Shown here: positions 9,542 through 20,855 of the stretch, in pieces
How the letters are laid out: each line of letters begins with the position of its first letter
Position numbering within the stretch: the first letter of the stretch is position 1
Assembly: GCA_025916135.1 (NCBI GenBank)
Contig: CP104793.1
Span: forward strand, 2,232,001-2,296,000
Source of the DNA: Rhodobacteraceae bacterium D3-12
GTDB taxonomy: Bacteria > Pseudomonadota > Alphaproteobacteria > Rhodobacterales > Rhodobacteraceae
Direction of reading: 5' to 3'
Length of the DNA stretch: 64,000 nucleotides
Position numbers and translations under genes: made by a program
Notes under the pieces: model-generated
What the model saw: only the letters and a program-made list of their open reading frames with translations
Told to the model about the DNA's origin: nothing
Database searches by the model: none

Positions 9542-10750
9542 ATGATCTCAGACTTTCCGAATATCCGCCATATGCGTGTGTTCCTCGAAGCCGCACTCTC
9601 GGGGTCTGTTTCGGTTGCTGCGGATCGCTGTGCGCTGTCGCAACCCGCAGCGACGCAGGCGATCAAGCGGCTTGAAAGCGACTTGGGCGCGCCGTTGCTG
9701 GTGCGCCGGTCGCGCGCTTTTGTGCCGACGGAATGCGGCGCGTTGTTCATGGCGCGCGCAGGCTCGGCGCTTGATTATTTGCGCAGCGGAGCCAAAGCGG
9801 CGGAGCGGGCCACCAACAAGGCGCACGCGCCGCTTGATAGGCTGGTCACGGCGGCGCAATTGCGCACCCTGATTGCGGTCGCGGCCTCGGGCAGCTTTAC
9901 AGTAGCGGCCAACCGGCTTGGCCTGTCACAACCCACTGTCCACCGCGCCGCCCGCGGGTTGGAAGACGCCGCTGGCACCAGTTTTTTCAAGGCAACGCCG
10001 GCGGGTGTGGAGCTGACCCAAGCGGCGCAAGCCTTCGTTCTGGGAGCGAAACTGGCGCAATCGGAGATCGCTCAGGGGATCGACGAGATTGGCCGCGCCC
10101 TTGGCCGCGAGCGCAGTCGTTTCATTCTTGGCAGCTTGCCTTTGGCGCGCACGGCCATTGTGCCAAAGGCCGCGCATGCGATGGTGACGGACACGCCGGG
10201 CATGCAGGTGCGCGTCATTGACGGGCGCTATGACGAATTGCTGCGCAGCCTTCGAGAAGGCGATATCGACTGCATGATCGGCGCTTTGCGCGACCCGCCA
10301 CCCGCCGATGACATCACACAGGAACGCCTGTTTGATGACGCTATGGCCGTGGTCACACACCCGACGCATCCGCTGGCCCAGCGGCGCGGCGTCAGTTTGC
10401 AAGACACGCTGAGCTACCCTTGGATCGCGCCGCCGATGAGCACACCGGCGGGGCAATACCTATTTGACACACTGGGTTTGCAGCAGATGGAGGAAACGCC
10501 GGTGCGGGTGGTGTCGTCTTCGCTGGTTATGTTGCGCGGGCTTTTGGCCGAGGGGCCCTATGTGTCGATCATCTCGCGAAATCAGGTTAGTGTGGACGAA
10601 CGCGCCGGGCATATTGCGATACTTGACCTTGAGCTGACGGGGGATCGGCGGGCCATCGGGTTGACCACGCGCTCGGGTTGGCGGCCGACCGAAAGCCAGG
10701 CGCGGTTCATTCAGTTTCTGCGCGATACAGCCCGGAGCGAGGCCGCGTGA
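9542..10750 (+). CDS. LysR-type regulator with two tandem helix-turn-helix domains
   Basis: At 402 aa this is about 100 residues longer than a normal LysR protein. The extra length is a second winged HTH: residues 7-66 (MRVFLEAALSGSVSVAADRC, SQPAATQAIKRLE) and residues 105-164 (LRTLIAVAASGSFTVAANRL, SQPTVHRAARGLE) align with each other. A normal effector-binding domain follows from about residue 190. It sits between the divergent galB operon and the ligABC operon it faces toward, so it is the likely regulator of both, sensing a pathway acid. The ATG at 9542 is chosen over a TTG one codon earlier. Confidence 0.88.
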   Translation: MISDFPNIRHMRVFLEAALSGSVSVAADRCALSQPAATQAIKRLESDLGAPLLVRRSRAFVPTECGALFMARAGSALDYLRSGAKAAERATNKAHAPLDRLVTAAQLRTLIAVAASGSFTVAANRLGLSQPTVHRAARGLEDAAGTSFFKATPAGVELTQAAQAFVLGAKLAQSEIAQGIDEIGRALGRERSRFILGSLPLARTAIVPKAAHAMVTDTPGMQVRVIDGRYDELLRSLREGDIDCMIGALRDPPPADDITQERLFDDAMAVVTHPTHPLAQRRGVSLQDTLSYPWIAPPMSTPAGQYLFDTLGLQQMEETPVRVVSSSLVMLRGLLAEGPYVSIISRNQVSVDERAGHIAILDLELTGDRRAIGLTTRSGWRPTESQARFIQFLRDTARSEAA

Positions 10751-10864
10751 AAGGCTTCTGCATCGCGGCATAATAGCTTTTTTCAATACGCAAGGGTGCA
10801 CAATCAATTGGGGTTCCCTGCCCCACAGATGATAGCAACGACGATGTCAGGAGAGGACAGGATC

Positions 10865-12111
<1,247 letters not shown>

Positions 12112-12132
12112 GCCGACAACAGGAGTAGAAAC

Positions 12133-13074
12133 ATGCGAATTTGTGTGGCCGGGGCCTATGGCGCCTTTGGGATCAAACATCTGGACGCGTTGGCACAGAT
12201 CGAGGGCGTTGAAGTCACCTCGGTGATGGGGCCGACCGAAGCCAAGATCAACGCGCTGGCCGCCGAGCGGGGCATCCCGCATGCGGCGACCACGCTGGAG
12301 GAATGTCTGGCGCAGGACACGGTGGATGCGGTGATCCTGTCGACGCCGACGGGGCTTCATGCCGAACAGACCATTGCCTGCATGAAAGCGGGCAAGCCGG
12401 TTCTGGTGGAAATCCCCATGGCCGACAGCCTTGCCGATAGCGAAGAGATCATCCGGGTTCAAAAGGAAACCGGTGTTCTGGCGATGGCCGGGCAAGTGCG
12501 CCGGTTCAACCCGTCGCATCAGTGGATCCACAACAAGATCCTCGCCGGTGAGTTGAAGGTTCAGCAGATGGACGTTCAGACCTATTTCTTTCGCCGCTCG
12601 AACATGAATGCCAAGGGCGAGCCGCGCTCGTGGACGGATCACTTGCTGTGGCACCATGCCTGTCACACGGTTGATTTGTTCCAGTATCAGACCGGCGAGA
12701 CCGTATCCGAGGCCTATGGTCTGGAAGGCCCGCATCACCCCGAACTGGGCATTGCGATGGACATGAGCATCGGGATGAAGACCCCATCGGGCGCGCTTTG
12801 CACGCTTTCGCTCAGCTTTAACAATGACGGGCCTTTGGGCACGTTCTTTCGCTATATCTGTGACAGTGGCACTTATATCGCGCGCTATGATGATCTGTTT
12901 GATGGCAAGGAAGAGCCGATCGACCTGTCTGGTGTTGCTGTTTCAAACAATGGCATCGAACTTATTGACCGTGAGTTTATCGCCGCCATCAAGGAAGGGC
13001 GCGAGCCCAATGGTGCAGTTGTTCAGGTGATTGACGCGATGCGCACGCTCGACAAGATCGAGAAGTGTTTCTGA
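12133..13074 (+). CDS. ligC: CHMS dehydrogenase (LigC)
   Basis: Oxidises the ring-cleavage product CHMS (as hemiacetal) to 2-pyrone-4,6-dicarboxylate with NAD(P)+; 313 aa, Gfo/Idh/MocA fold. An N-terminal Rossmann motif (RICVAGAYGAFGIKHLDAL) and the EIPMADSLADSE segment replace the EKP motif common in this superfamily, as in LigC. The central WTDHLLWHHACHTVDLFQYQ carries the catalytic histidines. Preceded by AGGAGTAG and coupled to ligAB; a terminator follows at 13112. Confidence 0.94.
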   Translation: MRICVAGAYGAFGIKHLDALAQIEGVEVTSVMGPTEAKINALAAERGIPHAATTLEECLAQDTVDAVILSTPTGLHAEQTIACMKAGKPVLVEIPMADSLADSEEIIRVQKETGVLAMAGQVRRFNPSHQWIHNKILAGELKVQQMDVQTYFFRRSNMNAKGEPRSWTDHLLWHHACHTVDLFQYQTGETVSEAYGLEGPHHPELGIAMDMSIGMKTPSGALCTLSLSFNNDGPLGTFFRYICDSGTYIARYDDLFDGKEEPIDLSGVAVSNNGIELIDREFIAAIKEGREPNGAVVQVIDAMRTLDKIEKCF

Positions 13075-13111
13075 AATTTGCAGACGCCGTGCTGTGAGCA
13101 TTGGTGAGAAT

Positions 13112-13145
13112 GGGCCGCCTCGGGGAACCGGGGCGGCCCTTTTTG
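13112..13145 (+). terminator. Rho-independent terminator after ligC
   Basis: GGGCCGCC (13112-13119) pairs with GGCGGCCC (13132-13139), with further pairing inside, followed by TTTTT at 13140-13144. It lies 38 bases past the ligC stop and ends the ligABC transcript. Confidence 0.88.
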
Positions 13146-13537
13146 CGTGTGTCTGGTGGTGAGTCTGATGGGCGTCAACGGGCGACTCGGAAAGGTATCA
13201 ACCGCAGCGTCGCGTGCGGAAAATACCATTATGTCGCAGGTTGCAATTGCTTAAAAGCTGACCCATGGTCAACTTTCAATGGGATGCAGGTTTTGGGAGG
13301 TCATGTCAAAGGCGCGGCAATTGCTTGCTTTTCATGGTAAATTTTTCGTTAGAAAAGAACTTTTCTAATTTCTGCGAAACGCCGGAAAACAAATTTACAG
13401 AATTTTCGTTTCCTTTGGCATGGTTATTCAAAACTTTGCATTTTTTGCTATGATCCGTTTGACATCGGAAAGTTGCGCTCACGCTTAGTTGAGGAGGCAG
13501 GGCGCATCAAATCCAACGGCTTGAGGGAGGAACCAAG
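13146..13537. other. Gene-free upstream region of acs
   Basis: About 390 bases without a convincing gene, clearly more AT-rich than its surroundings from 13320 on. It holds a perfect 20-base palindrome (13349-13368) and should contain the acs promoter; TATGAT at 13449-13454 could be a -10 box, but no clear -35 partner is seen. A good ribosome site (GAGGGAGGAA) precedes acs. Confidence 0.55.
13349..13368. promoter_or_regulatory. Perfect 20-bp palindrome upstream of acs
   Basis: TTAGAAAAG and CTTTTCTAA face each other around a 2-base centre (AA), about 180 bases before the acs start codon. It could be an operator for a dimeric regulator of acetate metabolism, or a hairpin in a long leader. No known consensus is recognised. 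Confidence 0.5.
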
Positions 13538-15502
13538 ATGCCGATTGACGCCACACAACAGAACAGCTATCCCCCGTCCGCGGAGATCGTGTCCAACGCT
13601 CATGTAGACGCGGCGAAATATGATGCCATGTATGCGGCATCCATCGCCGATCCAGACGCGTTCTGGAGGGAGCACGGCAAGCGGATTGACTGGATCAAGC
13701 CCTTTACCAAAGTGCAGAACGCCTCGTTCGAGCCCGGCAACATCGACATCAAGTGGTTCGAAGATGGCACGTTGAACGTATCGGCCAACTGTGTCGACCG
13801 TCATCTTGCCACGCGCGGAGATCAGACCGCGATCATTTTTGAGCCGGACGACCCGAGCGAAGATGCGCAGCACATCACCTATGCGCAGCTTCATACCAAT
13901 GTCAGCAAATTCGCCAATGTGCTGAAGAAGCTGGGCATTGAAAAAGGCGACCGGGTTGTCATTTACCTTCCGATGATCCCCGAGGCCGCCTATGCAATGC
14001 TGGCCTGTGCGCGGATCGGTGCGATCCATTCCATCGTTTTTGCAGGCTTTTCGCCCGATGCGCTTGGCGCGCGGGTCAATGGCTGTGATGCCAAGCTGGT
14101 GATTACCGCAGACACCGCCCCGCGTGGCGGGCGGCGCACCAAGCTGAAAGACAACGTAAACCAAGCCCTGCTGAATGATTTTGACGAGGTGAAGTGCCTT
14201 GTGGTCCAGCGCACCGGCGATCAGGTGGCGTGGCGCAATGGGCTGGATTTCTGGCTGCATGAGGAGCTTGAGACCGTCTCCGCGGATTGCCCGCCAGAAG
14301 AGGTGAACGCCGAGGATCCGCTGTTTATTCTCTATACCTCTGGTTCGACCGGGCAGCCCAAGGGAGTTGTGCATTGCTCTGGCGGCTATCTCGTCTATGC
14401 GGCGATGACCCATGAGATCACGTTCGATTACCATGACGGCGATATTTACTGGTGCACCGCCGATGTTGGTTGGGTCACGGGCCACAGCTATATCGTTTAT
14501 GGGCCGCTGGCCAATGGTGGCACGACGTTGATGTTTGAAGGGGTGCCGACGTATCCCGATGCCAGTCGCTTTTGGCAGGTGTGCGAGAAGCATAAGGTGA
14601 ACCAGTTTTACACTGCCCCCACCGCGTTGCGCGCTTTGATGGGGCAAGGGAACGACTTTGTCGAGAAATGTGATCTGTCGTCGTTGCGCATTCTTGGCAC
14701 AGTTGGAGAGCCGATCAACCCCGAGGCGTGGACTTGGTATAACGACGTGGTTGGCGGCGGGCGCTGTCCGATCGTTGACACATGGTGGCAGACCGAGACC
14801 GGCGGCCACATGATGACCCCCCTGCCCGGCGCTCATGCGACAAAGCCCGGTGCGGCGATGCGCCCGTTCTTTGGGGTGCAGCCCGTTGTGCTTGAGCCGA
14901 CCAGCGGCGAGGAGATCAGTGAATCCCCGACCGAGGGCGTGCTGTGCATCAAGGCCAGCTGGCCCGGCCAGATGCGCACCGTTTGGGGCGATCATGAGCG
15001 GTTCGAGAAGACCTACTTCGCGGACTACAAGGGCTATTACTTTGCCGGTGACGGCTGTCGGCGTGACGCGGATGGCGATTATTGGATCACCGGTCGGGTT
15101 GATGACGTGATCAACGTATCCGGTCACCGGATGGGCACCGCCGAGGTCGAAAGTGCGCTGGTGGCGCATTCGGCCGTGGCCGAGGCCGCCGTTGTGGGCT
15201 ACCCGCATGATATCAAAGGACAAGGCATCTATTGCTATGTCACGTTGATGAACGGGGTTGAGCCGACCGAAGATCTGCGCAAAGAGCTGCGTACATGGGT
15301 GCGCACCGAAATCGGCCCGATTGCCGCGCCGGACCTTATCCAATGGGCGCCCGGCCTGCCGAAAACCCGTTCGGGCAAAATCATGCGCCGTATCCTGCGC
15401 AAGATTGCCGAGGATGATTTCGGCGCGTTGGGCGATATCTCGACCCTTGCCGAACCGGCGGTTGTGGATGAATTGATCGACAACCGGATGAACAAGGGGT
15501 GA
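13538..15502 (+). CDS. acs: Acetyl-CoA synthetase (AMP-forming)
   Basis: Converts acetate, ATP and CoA to acetyl-CoA, AMP and PPi in the cytosol; 654 aa, normal for Acs. The adenylation P-loop [11 protein letters not shown] lies at about residues 266-276, the [10 protein letters not shown] motif in mid-protein, and the C-terminal [11 protein letters not shown] carries the lysine (about residue 614) whose acetylation switches Acs off in other bacteria. GAGGGAGGAA precedes the ATG. It heads a run of co-directional genes (adk, symporter) that together import and activate acetate. Confidence 0.97.
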   Translation: MPIDATQQNSYPPSAEIVSNAHVDAAKYDAMYAASIADPDAFWREHGKRIDWIKPFTKVQNASFEPGNIDIKWFEDGTLNVSANCVDRHLATRGDQTAIIFEPDDPSEDAQHITYAQLHTNVSKFANVLKKLGIEKGDRVVIYLPMIPEAAYAMLACARIGAIHSIVFAGFSPDALGARVNGCDAKLVITADTAPRGGRRTKLKDNVNQALLNDFDEVKCLVVQRTGDQVAWRNGLDFWLHEELETVSADCPPEEVNAEDPLFILYTSGSTGQPKGVVHCSGGYLVYAAMTHEITFDYHDGDIYWCTADVGWVTGHSYIVYGPLANGGTTLMFEGVPTYPDASRFWQVCEKHKVNQFYTAPTALRALMGQGNDFVEKCDLSSLRILGTVGEPINPEAWTWYNDVVGGGRCPIVDTWWQTETGGHMMTPLPGAHATKPGAAMRPFFGVQPVVLEPTSGEEISESPTEGVLCIKASWPGQMRTVWGDHERFEKTYFADYKGYYFAGDGCRRDADGDYWITGRVDDVINVSGHRMGTAEVESALVAHSAVAEAAVVGYPHDIKGQGIYCYVTLMNGVEPTEDLRKELRTWVRTEIGPIAAPDLIQWAPGLPKTRSGKIMRRILRKIAEDDFGALGDISTLAEPAVVDELIDNRMNKG

Positions 15503-15507
15503 GCGTG

Positions 15508-16191
15508 ATGGAAGCTGCTAACACACTCGCCGCGCCGGTGTTGATCCTTCTCGGCCCTCCGGGGGCCGGGAAAGGCACACAGGCGCGCAAGCTGGAAGAA
15601 AAATTCGGGCTTGTTCAGCTTTCCACTGGCGATCTGTTGCGGGCGGCTGTGGCCGCTGGCACCGAGGCCGGAAAGGCCGCCAAAGCCGTTATGGAGGCGG
15701 GAGAGCTTGTCAGTGACGAGATCGTCATCGCCATTCTGCGTGACCGCCTTGGCGAGGCCGATTGTGCCAAGGGCGTGATCCTTGACGGCTTCCCACGCAC
15801 AACGGTTCAGGCCGAAGCGCTGGATACGCTGTTGCGTGAGACTGGCGCAAAGATCAACGCGGCGATCAGCCTTGAGGTGGAAGACGCGGCGATGGTGGCG
15901 CGGATTTCGGGCCGCTTTACCTGTGGCACCTGCGGAGAAGGCTATCACGACAGGTTCAAACCCACTGCCAAAGACGGTGTATGTGACAAATGCGGCGGCA
16001 CGGACATGAAACGCCGCGCCGATGACAACGCCGAGACCGTGGCCTCGCGGCTTGCGGCCTATCACGCGCAAACCGCGCCTTTGATTTCTTATTACGACCG
16101 ACAGGGCGCTTTGCACCGGATCGACGCCATGGGCGAGATCAATGCAATCGCTAACGGCCTGAAAACGATTGTCGCCAAGACGACAGCCTAA
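15508..16191 (+). CDS. adk: Adenylate kinase, zinc-lid type
   Basis: Catalyses ATP + AMP to 2 ADP; 227 aa. The P-loop GPPGAGKGT is at residues 16-24, DGFPRT follows the AMP site, and the LID has four cysteines (CGTC ... CDKC), a zinc-binding long lid. The ATG at 15508 with AAGGGG just upstream is preferred; a GTG at 15499 overlapping the acs stop is possible. The placement straight after acs makes sense, since Acs produces AMP that must be recycled. Whether this is the only adk of the genome cannot be seen. Confidence 0.93.
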   Translation: MEAANTLAAPVLILLGPPGAGKGTQARKLEEKFGLVQLSTGDLLRAAVAAGTEAGKAAKAVMEAGELVSDEIVIAILRDRLGEADCAKGVILDGFPRTTVQAEALDTLLRETGAKINAAISLEVEDAAMVARISGRFTCGTCGEGYHDRFKPTAKDGVCDKCGGTDMKRRADDNAETVASRLAAYHAQTAPLISYYDRQGALHRIDAMGEINAIANGLKTIVAKTTA

Positions 16192-16271
16192 GGTCGAACT
16201 CCATAAGGAAACGCGCCGTGGATGAGCCACGGTAGCGTCGTTGCAACCTCATTTAGGAGGAGGATGAAGCT

Positions 16272-16532
16272 ATGTCTGAAGATACATCCAACAACGCTTA
16301 TTGGTCCGCCAATGTGCGCATAATTCTGGTCAGCCTCGTGATCTGGGCGCTGGTCTCTTTCGGGTTCGGCATTCTGCTGCGTCCGATGCTGAGCGGCATC
16401 GCCGTTGGCGGGTCTGACCTTGGCTTCTGGTTTGCCCAGCAAGGGTCAATCATTGTCTTTCTGGCGCTGATTTTCTTTTACGCCTGGCGGATGAACAAGC
16501 TCGACCGTGAACACGGCGTCGAAGAAGAATAA
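16272..16532 (+). CDS. DUF4212 small membrane protein, symporter partner
   Basis: 86 aa with two membrane helices (about residues 15-37 and 50-70) and charged ends. Proteins of this family are always next to a sodium/solute symporter of the acetate type and are thought to be its small subunit. It has a GGAGGAGGA ribosome site and is separated from the symporter gene by 14 bases. Confidence 0.9.
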   Translation: MSEDTSNNAYWSANVRIILVSLVIWALVSFGFGILLRPMLSGIAVGGSDLGFWFAQQGSIIVFLALIFFYAWRMNKLDREHGVEEE

Positions 16533-16546
16533 GGACAAGGGGACAG

Positions 16547-18334
16547 ATGGATCAGTTTACAATCAACCTGCTGTTTGTGGGCGCGTCGTTCGCGCTCTAC
16601 ATCGGCATCGCGATCTGGGCTCGTGCCGGATCAACGTCTGAATTTTATGCTGCGGGACGCGGCATTCACCCGGTCACCAACGGGATGGCAACGGCGGCTG
16701 ACTGGATGTCGGCGGCCTCGTTCATCTCGATGGCGGGTCTCATTGCCTTTACAGGTTACGACAACTCGACATACCTGATGGGCTGGACAGGCGGCTACGT
16801 CTTGCTGGCGCTTTTGCTTGCGCCTTATCTGCGCAAGTTTGGCAAATACACCGTGTCCGAGTTTATTGGCGATCGGTTTTACAGCCCCACAGCCCGGATC
16901 GTGGCCGTGATCTGTTTGATCGTGGCCTCGACCACTTATGTGATCGGGCAAATGACCGGCGTCGGCGTGGCCTTTGGCCGCTTTCTTGAGGTGTCCAACA
17001 CGACCGGTCTTTTGATCGGGGCATGCGTGGTGTTTGCCTATGCGGTGTTTGGCGGCATGAAAGGTGTGACCTATACGCAGGTGGCGCAATATTGCGTTCT
17101 TATCCTCGCCTATACCATTCCCGCCGTGTTCATTTCGTTGCAGCTTACCGGCAATCCGATCCCTGCGTTGGGTCTTTTTGGTGAGCACACAGCTAGCGGC
17201 GAGCCGTTGTTGGCCAAGCTTGACGCTGTTGTCAAAGAGCTGGGCTTTAACGAATACACGACGCACCATGCCGATACGCTCAACATGGTTTTGTTCACGC
17301 TGAGCCTGATGATCGGCACCGCCGGTTTGCCGCATGTCATCATGCGCTTTTTCACCGTGCCGCGTGTGGCTGATGCACGTTGGTCGGCGGGTTGGGCGCT
17401 GGTCTTTATCGCGCTGCTTTACCTGACGGCTCCGGCTGTGGGGGGCATGGCCCGTCTCAATATCACCGAAATGATGTGGCCAAATGGCGGCGTCAACGGC
17501 GAGGCTGTGAGCGTTGAGCAGATCGAAAACGATACGCGCTATGACTGGATGGCAACGTGGCAGAAGACTGGCCTTCTCGATTGGGAAGACAAGAATGGCG
17601 ACGGCAAAATCCAGTATTACAATGACAAGAATGCCGACATGCAGGCGTTGGCCGCTGAGAAGGGCTGGACCGGGAATGAGCTTACCAAGTTCAACCGCGA
17701 CATCCTTGTTCTGGCCAATCCGGAGATAGCCAACCTGCCCTCTTGGGTGATCGGTCTGGTGGCTGCTGGTGGTCTTGCAGCAGCGCTTTCGACGGCTGCT
17801 GGTTTGTTGCTGGCGATTTCGTCAGCGGTGTCACACGACCTGATCAAAGGCTCGATCAACCCGCAAATCTCGGAAAAGGGAGAGTTGCTGTCGGCGCGGA
17901 TCGCTATGGCCGTTGCCATCGCGGTTGCGACCTATCTTGGCCTCAACCCGCCGGGCTTTGCGGCGCAGACTGTGGCTTTGGCCTTTGGTCTTGCGGCGGC
18001 GTCGATCTTTCCGGCACTGATGATGGGGATCTTCTCGACCAAGATCAACAACACCGGTGCGGTTGCCGGGATGTTGGCGGGCCTTGGTGTGACGCTGGTC
18101 TACATCTTCCTGCACAAGGGGTGGCTGTTTATCCCCGATACCGCCAGCTTTAGCGATGCGGATCCGCTGCTTGGGACCATCAAGTCGACGTCGTTCGGCG
18201 CGGTGGGTGCTGCGGTCAACTTTATCGTGGCCTATCTGGTGTCTAGCGCGACGAAAGAGACTCCGCAGGAGATCAAGGATCTGGTGCAAAGTGTGCGCGT
18301 GCCGCGTGGTGCGAGTGCCGCGCAGGATCACTAA
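16547..18334 (+). CDS. Sodium/solute symporter of the acetate-permease type (ActP-like, SSS family)
   Basis: 595 aa inner-membrane protein with about 13 hydrophobic helices. The start region (EFYAAGRGIHPVTNGMATAADWMSAASF) and the GTAGLPHVIMRFFTV segment are typical of acetate-type SSS carriers. A hydrophilic insertion around residues 325-385, rich in Asp/Asn (EDKNGDGKIQYYNDKN, calcium-loop-like), marks the DUF4212-associated branch. Context (acs, adk) supports acetate or another short monocarboxylate as substrate. Confidence 0.93.
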   Translation: MDQFTINLLFVGASFALYIGIAIWARAGSTSEFYAAGRGIHPVTNGMATAADWMSAASFISMAGLIAFTGYDNSTYLMGWTGGYVLLALLLAPYLRKFGKYTVSEFIGDRFYSPTARIVAVICLIVASTTYVIGQMTGVGVAFGRFLEVSNTTGLLIGACVVFAYAVFGGMKGVTYTQVAQYCVLILAYTIPAVFISLQLTGNPIPALGLFGEHTASGEPLLAKLDAVVKELGFNEYTTHHADTLNMVLFTLSLMIGTAGLPHVIMRFFTVPRVADARWSAGWALVFIALLYLTAPAVGGMARLNITEMMWPNGGVNGEAVSVEQIENDTRYDWMATWQKTGLLDWEDKNGDGKIQYYNDKNADMQALAAEKGWTGNELTKFNRDILVLANPEIANLPSWVIGLVAAGGLAAALSTAAGLLLAISSAVSHDLIKGSINPQISEKGELLSARIAMAVAIAVATYLGLNPPGFAAQTVALAFGLAAASIFPALMMGIFSTKINNTGAVAGMLAGLGVTLVYIFLHKGWLFIPDTASFSDADPLLGTIKSTSFGAVGAAVNFIVAYLVSSATKETPQEIKDLVQSVRVPRGASAAQDH

Positions 18335-18342
18335 TGCAGAAC

Positions 18343-18371
18343 GGCGAGCGGCCATGGCATGGCCCCTCGCC
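18343..18371 (+). terminator. Stem-loop after the symporter gene
   Basis: GGCGAG-C-GGCCAT pairs with ATGGCC-C-CTCGCC around a short loop, 9 bases after the symporter stop. There is no T run, so it may stabilise the mRNA end or act as a partial terminator before the next gene. Confidence 0.45.
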
Positions 18372-18439
18372 CTCTGGTAATCTGATCCTGTCCGGTGCAG
18401 ATCGGGCAGGGTTTTCATTTTTCCGAACAAGGCCTTCCT

Positions 18440-20268
18440 ATGCCCCATTCGCGCGATCAAATCCTGCGGTTCCTGCAAGCGGTTCACCCCTATGACAGCC
18501 TATCATCCGAGGCGCTTGAGGCGCTGGTCGGGAAATTTGAGGTGATGCAGGTTGAACCCGGCGCGGTGATTTATGAGCTGGGTGATACCCTGCCGGGATT
18601 GTGCATCGTTTTTGACGGTTTGGTCGAAGTGCGCGACGCGAATGGAGAAATCGTGAGCCTTCTTGGCGCGCGAAACTCTTTTGGCGAGCGCGGATTGTTG
18701 CGCGACGGGACGGCCGTGACCTCGGCACATGCCAAGGCGGCTGCCACGCTTTTGGTGCTGCCCCCTGCCCCGTTTCATACGTTGATCGCAGGGCACGACG
18801 CCGTGAAGCGGTTTTTGACCGCTCCCGTGGGCCGCGGCCTGCCGGGAACGACCTTGCCACCAGCCGTGTCGAAACCCTTATGGCGGCAAACCCGATCACC
18901 TGTTCCGCGCAGACCACGGTTCGCGAGGCTGCGCGCAGCATGCGAGACAAGCGGGTCTCTTCGCTTTGTGTGACGGAGGGCGCGGACCTGTTGCGCGGGA
19001 TTGTCACCACGCGCGATCTGTCGGGCAAAGTGTTGGCCGAGGCGTTGCCCGTGTCCACCCCGGTGGCCGAGGTCATGACGGCCAATCCGATCACGCTTGC
19101 GCCTTCGGCTATCGGCTCGGATGTGCTTCATTTGATGATGGAGCGGCAGGTCGGGCATGTGCCGATCGTCGAAGCCGGCAGGTTGGTCGGGATTGTGACG
19201 CAAACCGATCTGACCCGTTTTCAGGCCATAAGCTCGGCCGAATTGGTGAGCGAAATTGCCCGTGCCAAAGACGGCGACGCCATGGCCGAAGTGACCGCGC
19301 GCATTCCGCAACTTTTGGTTCAGCTGGTTGCCGGAGGCAGCCGGCACGAGGTGGTCACGCGCCTGATCACCGACATTGCCGACACCGCCACCCGGCGCCT
19401 TTTGGCGCTGGCAGAGGCGAAACTGGGCAAACCACCCGTGCCTTACCTCTGGCTCGCCTGTGGCTCGCAAGGGCGGCAGGAACAGACCGGGGTGAGCGAT
19501 CAGGACAATTGCCTGTTCTTGCACGACGATGTGAGCGAAGCGGATGTCACCGGCTATTTCGCCGAGCTTGCCAAATTCGTGACCGATGGGCTGAACACAT
19601 GTGGCTATGTTTACTGCCCCGGCGACATGATGGCGACCAACCCTCGGTGGTGTCAGCCCCTGCGCGTTTGGAAGGACTACTTCAACGCCTGGATCAACAA
19701 ACCCGACCCCGAAGCACAGATGCTGGCCTCGGTCATGTTCGATCTGCGCCCGATTGGCGGCGATGAGGCGCTGTTTCGCAACCTTCAGGACGTGACGCTT
19801 AAAACCGCGAGCGACAATTCGATTTTCGTGGCCCATATGGTGAGCAATTCGCTAAAGCACACGCCGCCGTTGGGGTTGCTGCGGGGGTTGGCGACAATCC
19901 GGTCGGGAGAGCATAAGGATGCGCTGGACATGAAGCACAACGGGGTCGTGCCGATTGTTGATCTGGCGCGGATCTATGCGTTACGCGGGAGGCTTGCGCC
20001 GGTCAACACGCGCGCCCGTTTGCAAGAGGCGCGCGAGGCAGGAGAGTTGAGCCGATCCGGGGCGAGCGATCTGCTGGATGCCTATGACCTGATCGCCGAG
20101 ACCCGGCTTTTGCATCAGGCACGGCGTGTCAAAGCGGGGCAAACGCCGGACAATTATCTGATGCCTTCCGAGCTGTCGGATTTTGAGCGCAGCCACCTGC
20201 GCGATGCGTTTGTGGTGGTGAAAACCATGCAGTCGGCCATAGGGCACGGGCGTGGTATGCTAAGTTAA
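18440..20268 (+). pseudogene. CNMP-CBS-DUF294 putative nucleotidyltransferase, one frameshift
   Basis: The protein would be about 610 aa: a cyclic-nucleotide-binding domain (residues about 20-120), two CBS domains, then a DUF294 nucleotidyltransferase-like domain with CGSQGRQEQTGVSDQDN and a C-terminal DUF294_C part. After VKR-FL the frame breaks at a run of five T (18812-18816). Adding one T restores KRFFDRSRGPRPAGNDL and joins the frame of MAANPITCSAQTT. Both halves are otherwise undamaged, so this is either a very recent mutation or a homopolymer error. Such proteins are linked to SSS symporters and DnaQ-type exonucleases in many Proteobacteria, and are thought to be regulatory. The start is the ATG at 18440. 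Confidence 0.83.
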
Positions 20269-20333
20269 ATCAACCCGTTTTCCCGCCGCCATCAGAGACG
20301 TTGGCCGCGGGTGAAGCGCAAGGGAGGACGCAA

Positions 20334-20855
20334 ATGTTCCTTGAACTGATCGCAACGATTTTCGCAGGCATTGCCGCTGCGGGTGTCGTGATGCTGCTGA
20401 ACAAGCTGATGGGGGGCCGCCTGCCAAAATGGCTTGTGCCTGTTGGGGCTGGGGCGGCGATGATCGCCGTGACCATTAGCAACGAATACGGCTGGTTCCC
20501 CCGCACCAAGGCGGCGCTTCCTGAAGGGTTGATTGTGGTTGAGACGGTTGAGACCAAAGCGTTTTATCGGCCTTGGACCTATCTTTACCCTTATGTCGAA
20601 CGGTTTGCCGCGCTCGACAAGGGATCAATCAAGACGCATAAATCGCGCCCCGACAACAAGCTTGCCGATATGTATTATTTCGGGCGATGGGCGCCGGTTC
20701 ACAAGCTGCCCGTGTTTACCGATTGCGCCAATCCACGCCGAGCCGCGCTTACCGATGGGGTGAGCTTTGGGGAGGATGGCAAGATCGAAGGTGTCGATTG
20801 GGTCAAGGTTGCAGCGGATGACCCGACCCTTGTTGCCATTTGTGGTGCGGGCTGA
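20334..20855 (+). CDS. Conserved hypothetical membrane protein
   Basis: 173 aa; not recognised by function. It starts MFLELIATIFAGIAAAGVV after AGGGAGG and has two hydrophobic segments near the N-terminus (residues 3-23 and about 30-48). A soluble domain without familiar motifs follows (FYRPWTYLYPYVERF, one Cys in FTDCANPRR). Its stop overlaps the start of the exonuclease gene (TGATG), so the two are translationally coupled and probably work together at the membrane. Confidence 0.75.
   Translation: MFLELIATIFAGIAAAGVVMLLNKLMGGRLPKWLVPVGAGAAMIAVTISNEYGWFPRTKAALPEGLIVVETVETKAFYRPWTYLYPYVERFAALDKGSIKTHKSRPDNKLADMYYFGRWAPVHKLPVFTDCANPRRAALTDGVSFGEDGKIEGVDWVKVAADDPTLVAICGAG

Noticed and set aside
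13400-13460. Sigma-54 promoter (TGGCA ... TTGCA) before acs
   Set aside because: GG and GC elements are about 19 bases apart instead of 10.
13448-15343. Long minus-strand open frame (about 630 codons) opposite acs
   Set aside because: It lies entirely antisense to a well-conserved acs gene; its protein has no family features and reflects GC-rich codon bias.
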